NCBI GenBank assembly: GCA_036897625.1 | Contig: JAYMTA010000973.1 | Location: 1 to 22,665, forward strand | Origin: Pelargonium cotyledonis | Lineage: Eukaryota > Streptophyta > Magnoliopsida > Geraniales > Geraniaceae | DNA length: 22,665 nt | Direction: 5' to 3' | Shown: positions 20,601 to 22,665 of the stretch, piece by piece | Layout: every line of letters begins with the position of its first letter | Position numbering within the stretch: position 1 is the first letter of the stretch | Made by a program: the position numbers and the translations under genes | The notes under the pieces: generated by a model | The model's database searches: none | What the model was told of the DNA's origin: nothing | What the model saw: only the letters and a program-made list of their open reading frames with translations

Positions 20601-21033
20601 CCTCCATCTTATGTGCTATCTCAGTCATTTCAGTTGTACTATGTTCCATCATAATGTCTTGTGAAACACTATCCAGCTTAACTTCTTGGTTACTTCCAGA
20701 ATGCTTATCCTGCCCAATAACTTCCAACAAGCTTTCGGTCACCATCACACCAGGTTTAGCCTCACTTTCATGTGATGTGTCATCTGCTGGTTTTCCATAT
20801 TTAATGGGATATGAGTCAGATGATGGGCTATTGCTGTCATTCCTCAGCACAATAACTGATTCTTCAGCGGTGTGACCCTGTGCGAAATTATTTATTGACC
20901 CAATAGAAGGCATATCATTTTGATATTGTAAAGTAGACTCTAACTGATCCGCTTTACAATCTGGAACTTCATGATTTTTCATTTGGTAGCTGTCAGCTGA
21001 AATGCTGGATTGTTGAATGATATCTGGACACAT
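17675..21033 (-). CDS. Plant-specific acidic, probably disordered protein; 3' two exons, 876 aa visible
   Basis: Two exons are seen: 21033 (or an acceptor near 21023/21039) to 19032, then 18303-17675, joined by a GT..AG intron of 728 bp. The frame gives 876 residues from the first ATG, but a splice-acceptor-like AG just upstream and the absence of a clear promoter suggest the true N-terminus lies further 5'. Residues 1-667 are rich in Ser, Glu, Asp, Val and Asn, with no visible domain, membrane segment or coiled coil. The last exon holds conserved wording: a motif around GWFPSLTNVVNES (residue 744 on) followed by GRKKNEEIIAKVTNWS, later SILGTESPA, SPARYPSDIKREKRKVKG and the C-terminus WAPFVCCYSVN. 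I recall this tail from an uncharacterised family of land-plant proteins of unknown function, and give no symbol. The basic KREKRKVKG stretch could serve nuclear targeting and the CC pair lipid attachment; both are guesses. The gene looks intact within the window. Confidence 0.8.
18304..18327 (-). promoter_or_regulatory. Alternative in-frame splice acceptors before the last exon
   Basis: Two acceptors fit the phase left by the donor at 19031: ...GGAACAG with the exon starting at 18303, and ...TTTAAAG with the exon starting at 18327. They are 24 bases apart, so both keep the frame; the longer form adds eight residues (GLFSMHGT) in place of none. The inner site has the better pyrimidine-rich approach (CTGTTTTCT). 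Confidence 0.5.
18720..18952. mobile_element. Stowaway-type MITE in the last intron of the acidic-protein gene, 233 bp
   Basis: The ends CTCATTCCGTCCCAAAATGA and CATTTTGTGACGGAGGGAG are inverted repeats of the same family as 753-990, flanked by TA at 18718-18719 and 18953-18954. Both copies share AATTCATGCATAA inside. It lies in the intron 18304-19031. No coding capacity. Confidence 0.93.
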
Positions 21034-22329
21034 GAATATCTAATGAGTTCAAAGATGATCATATCGTAAAGAAGTTGCATAGATGAGATATAATAATTAA
21101 GAAGATCCATTAATCCACATTAGGGATATCAATAAAGATTGTGAACAGCGGAGCCAACACTTGGACCTGATTACCAGTACCCCATGGGGTTTCTAATCAG
21201 TACCTAATAAGATACAGGATGGATGGGTCTACACATATTAACTACTTAACAATCATATAATTAGGCAAACTGGGCAAGTTTCCCAAACGTAATAATACTG
21301 GATGGATTTAAGTCCCCAAATCAGGACCCGTCAGCTTTGGAACCTCAAAGAAAATATATAAAATATAGATCATGTTTTGCTTGCCTCAGCCTGAACCCAA
21401 TTCATTGTCATACACACTTCCCCGACATATCTATACAGACTAGAGCACTAATTTTTTATTCTTAAATTTTGGGATGTGTGTGATAGTGGCAGAAAGAGAC
21501 GGAGAATGTTGTCCCCATAACGCAACTCAATGAATTGAATTCGAACAAAGTTTTCACATGATACAAATTTGGCGCAATGAAATGCAAAATCAATCTTATA
21601 AAACTATTTAATGTATATATAACACAATGAAAAGGGAAATATCCATTAAAATCTCCAGCAAATCATAAGAGCTAAATATAGGAAAGAATAGGAAGCTCAT
21701 TAAATGGGTTGCAACTTGTACACAAATGTTAAGCCTAAATGAAAAAAAAAAAAAAAAACATAGTTTTAACTTCTCTATGAACATAAAAAATATTCTAAAA
21801 GATAGAAAAAACGGAATAAAACTCAGAATATAAGAATAACTTCAGGACAGAAACACTGAAAATACTTGTATAACTCAGCGAGTGATAGATAGAGTAGAAG
21901 GGTTTTTAAACAAATCACAACAAACAGCAAGCATTATTAATGACAAAATATAGACAGATATTACTAGGATGCTACAGCTTATGGACTGGAGATAAAGGTT
22001 GGGAAAAAAGATAGAGAGAAGAGCAATTACTTTTATTATAAGGAACTAAAAAGAACAAAGGAATATAGCCTCAACACTAGAAAGTGATTTATGTGTGTCA
22101 CACCTTGCTTCAGTTCTTAGGTGAGTGCTTTTTGCAGTTTTATTGACACTGCTAAGGATATAAGGAAAAACTTATAGTAAGAGATTTAATTTGATCATCT
22201 GAGACATGGAATTCAATAATTTAGGAAGTGTACACAACCATGGCTTAGATTAGATCATCAACTAGTGAATTAATTTGTGGTAGAGACTACTAACACACTT
22301 CAAGTACACATTCATTTAATTTTAAATGA
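21034..22329. other. AT-rich intron or upstream region of the acidic-protein gene
   Basis: No open frame of note on either strand. A 12-base perfect palindrome ACCCCATGGGGT lies at about 21178-21189. On the minus strand a short open segment between an acceptor-like AG and a donor-like GT (about 22103-22153) was tested as an upstream exon, but its phase does not fit the next exon. Whether this is a long intron or 5' flank cannot be settled here. Confidence 0.4.
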
Positions 22330-22342
22330 ACACACACACACA

Positions 22343-22382
<40 letters not shown>
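22330..22382. repeat. Compound microsatellite (CA)n-(GA)n
   Basis: A CA run at about 22330-22344 passes directly into a pure GA run to 22382, the longest uninterrupted dinucleotide run outside the window end. Confidence 0.97.
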
Positions 22383-22384
<2 letters not shown>

Positions 22385-22545
22385 CTAAGCTCTGAAATAT
22401 TTGGCGTAGGCTATACCAAACCAATCATAACACTACACCTCATTAAGTTTCCATTTATACCTACCCCAGTGAATTTGTGGCCGCATTGCGCCTCATTGAA
22501 TCTAGGTTATTTAAATGAGGTTTTGTTATTTGATTGGTGGCTCAC

Positions 22546-22572
22546 TCTAAGCCAAAATCCTCTTGGCTTAGA
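22546..22572. repeat. Short inverted repeat, 10-bp perfect stem
   Basis: TCTAAGCCAA at 22546-22555 pairs with TTGGCTTAGA at 22563-22572 across a seven-base loop. It could form a hairpin; function unknown, and it may be chance or a trace of a small transposon. Confidence 0.6.
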
Positions 22573-22581
22573 ACCCCGATA

Positions 22582-22610
22582 CTCTCTCTCTCTCTATATA
22601 TATATATATA

Positions 22611-22652
<42 letters not shown>

Positions 22653-22665
22653 CACACATGCACAC
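22582..22665. repeat. Compound microsatellite (CT)n-(TA)n-(CA)n running to the window end
   Basis: CT at about 22582-22595, TA at 22596-22610, then CA with a few interruptions (GCAC, ATGC) to the last base. The array may continue beyond the window. Confidence 0.97.

Noticed and set aside
22103-22153. Possible small upstream exon of the acidic-protein gene on the minus strand
   Set aside because: It has AG and GT borders and one open frame, but its phase does not fit the frame of the next exon. A strong donor-like GTGAGT at 22121 lies on the opposite strand.

Overview
The window is plant nuclear DNA, most likely from a eudicot. The evidence is small introns with GT..AG borders, a vacuolar/secreted-type plant acid lipase gene, a long gene with a plant-specific conserved C-terminus, a Reina-like chromovirus, Stowaway MITEs, Mutator-like TIR elements, and AT-rich spacer dotted with GC-rich repeat islands. 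No bacterial-type operon, CRISPR array, rRNA or tRNA gene was seen. The species cannot be named from the sequence alone.

Layout. 1-414 holds two diverged units of a 207-bp tandem repeat. 753-990 is a Stowaway MITE with its TA target duplication. 1579-2530 is a Mutator-like non-autonomous element with both terminal inverted repeats and a GC-rich interior. 3139-6870 is an old, broken Ty3/Gypsy chromovirus with both LTRs. 7135-10277 (minus) is an intact nine-exon gene for a 425-aa triacylglycerol (acid) lipase with its catalytic triad. One of its introns carries a MITE, another a perfect 48-bp tandem duplication. 10731-10840 is a LINE 3' tail that abuts a second Mutator-like element ending at 11485. 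11751-13430 is a GC-rich block built from decayed 29-30 bp repeats, followed at 13431-14850 by a noncoding dispersed-repeat-like block. 14951 to about 16060 is a third Mutator-like element with only one recognisable end, next to an unassigned gene-like, GC-rich stretch (16061-17240). 17675-21033 (minus) is the 3' part of a large acidic, probably disordered plant protein gene whose 5' end probably lies beyond the window. A second Stowaway MITE sits in its last intron. 21034-22665 is AT-rich and ends in dense GA, CT, TA and CA microsatellites.

The two host genes are both on the minus strand. Nothing suggests that they act together. Most of the rest is transposable-element debris. The points most worth following are the three related GC-rich TIR elements (candidate Pack-MULE-like gene-fragment carriers) in one window, the unclassified repeat-built GC island with mainly C-to-T differences between its closest units, and the uncharacterised acidic protein with an in-frame choice of splice acceptors.
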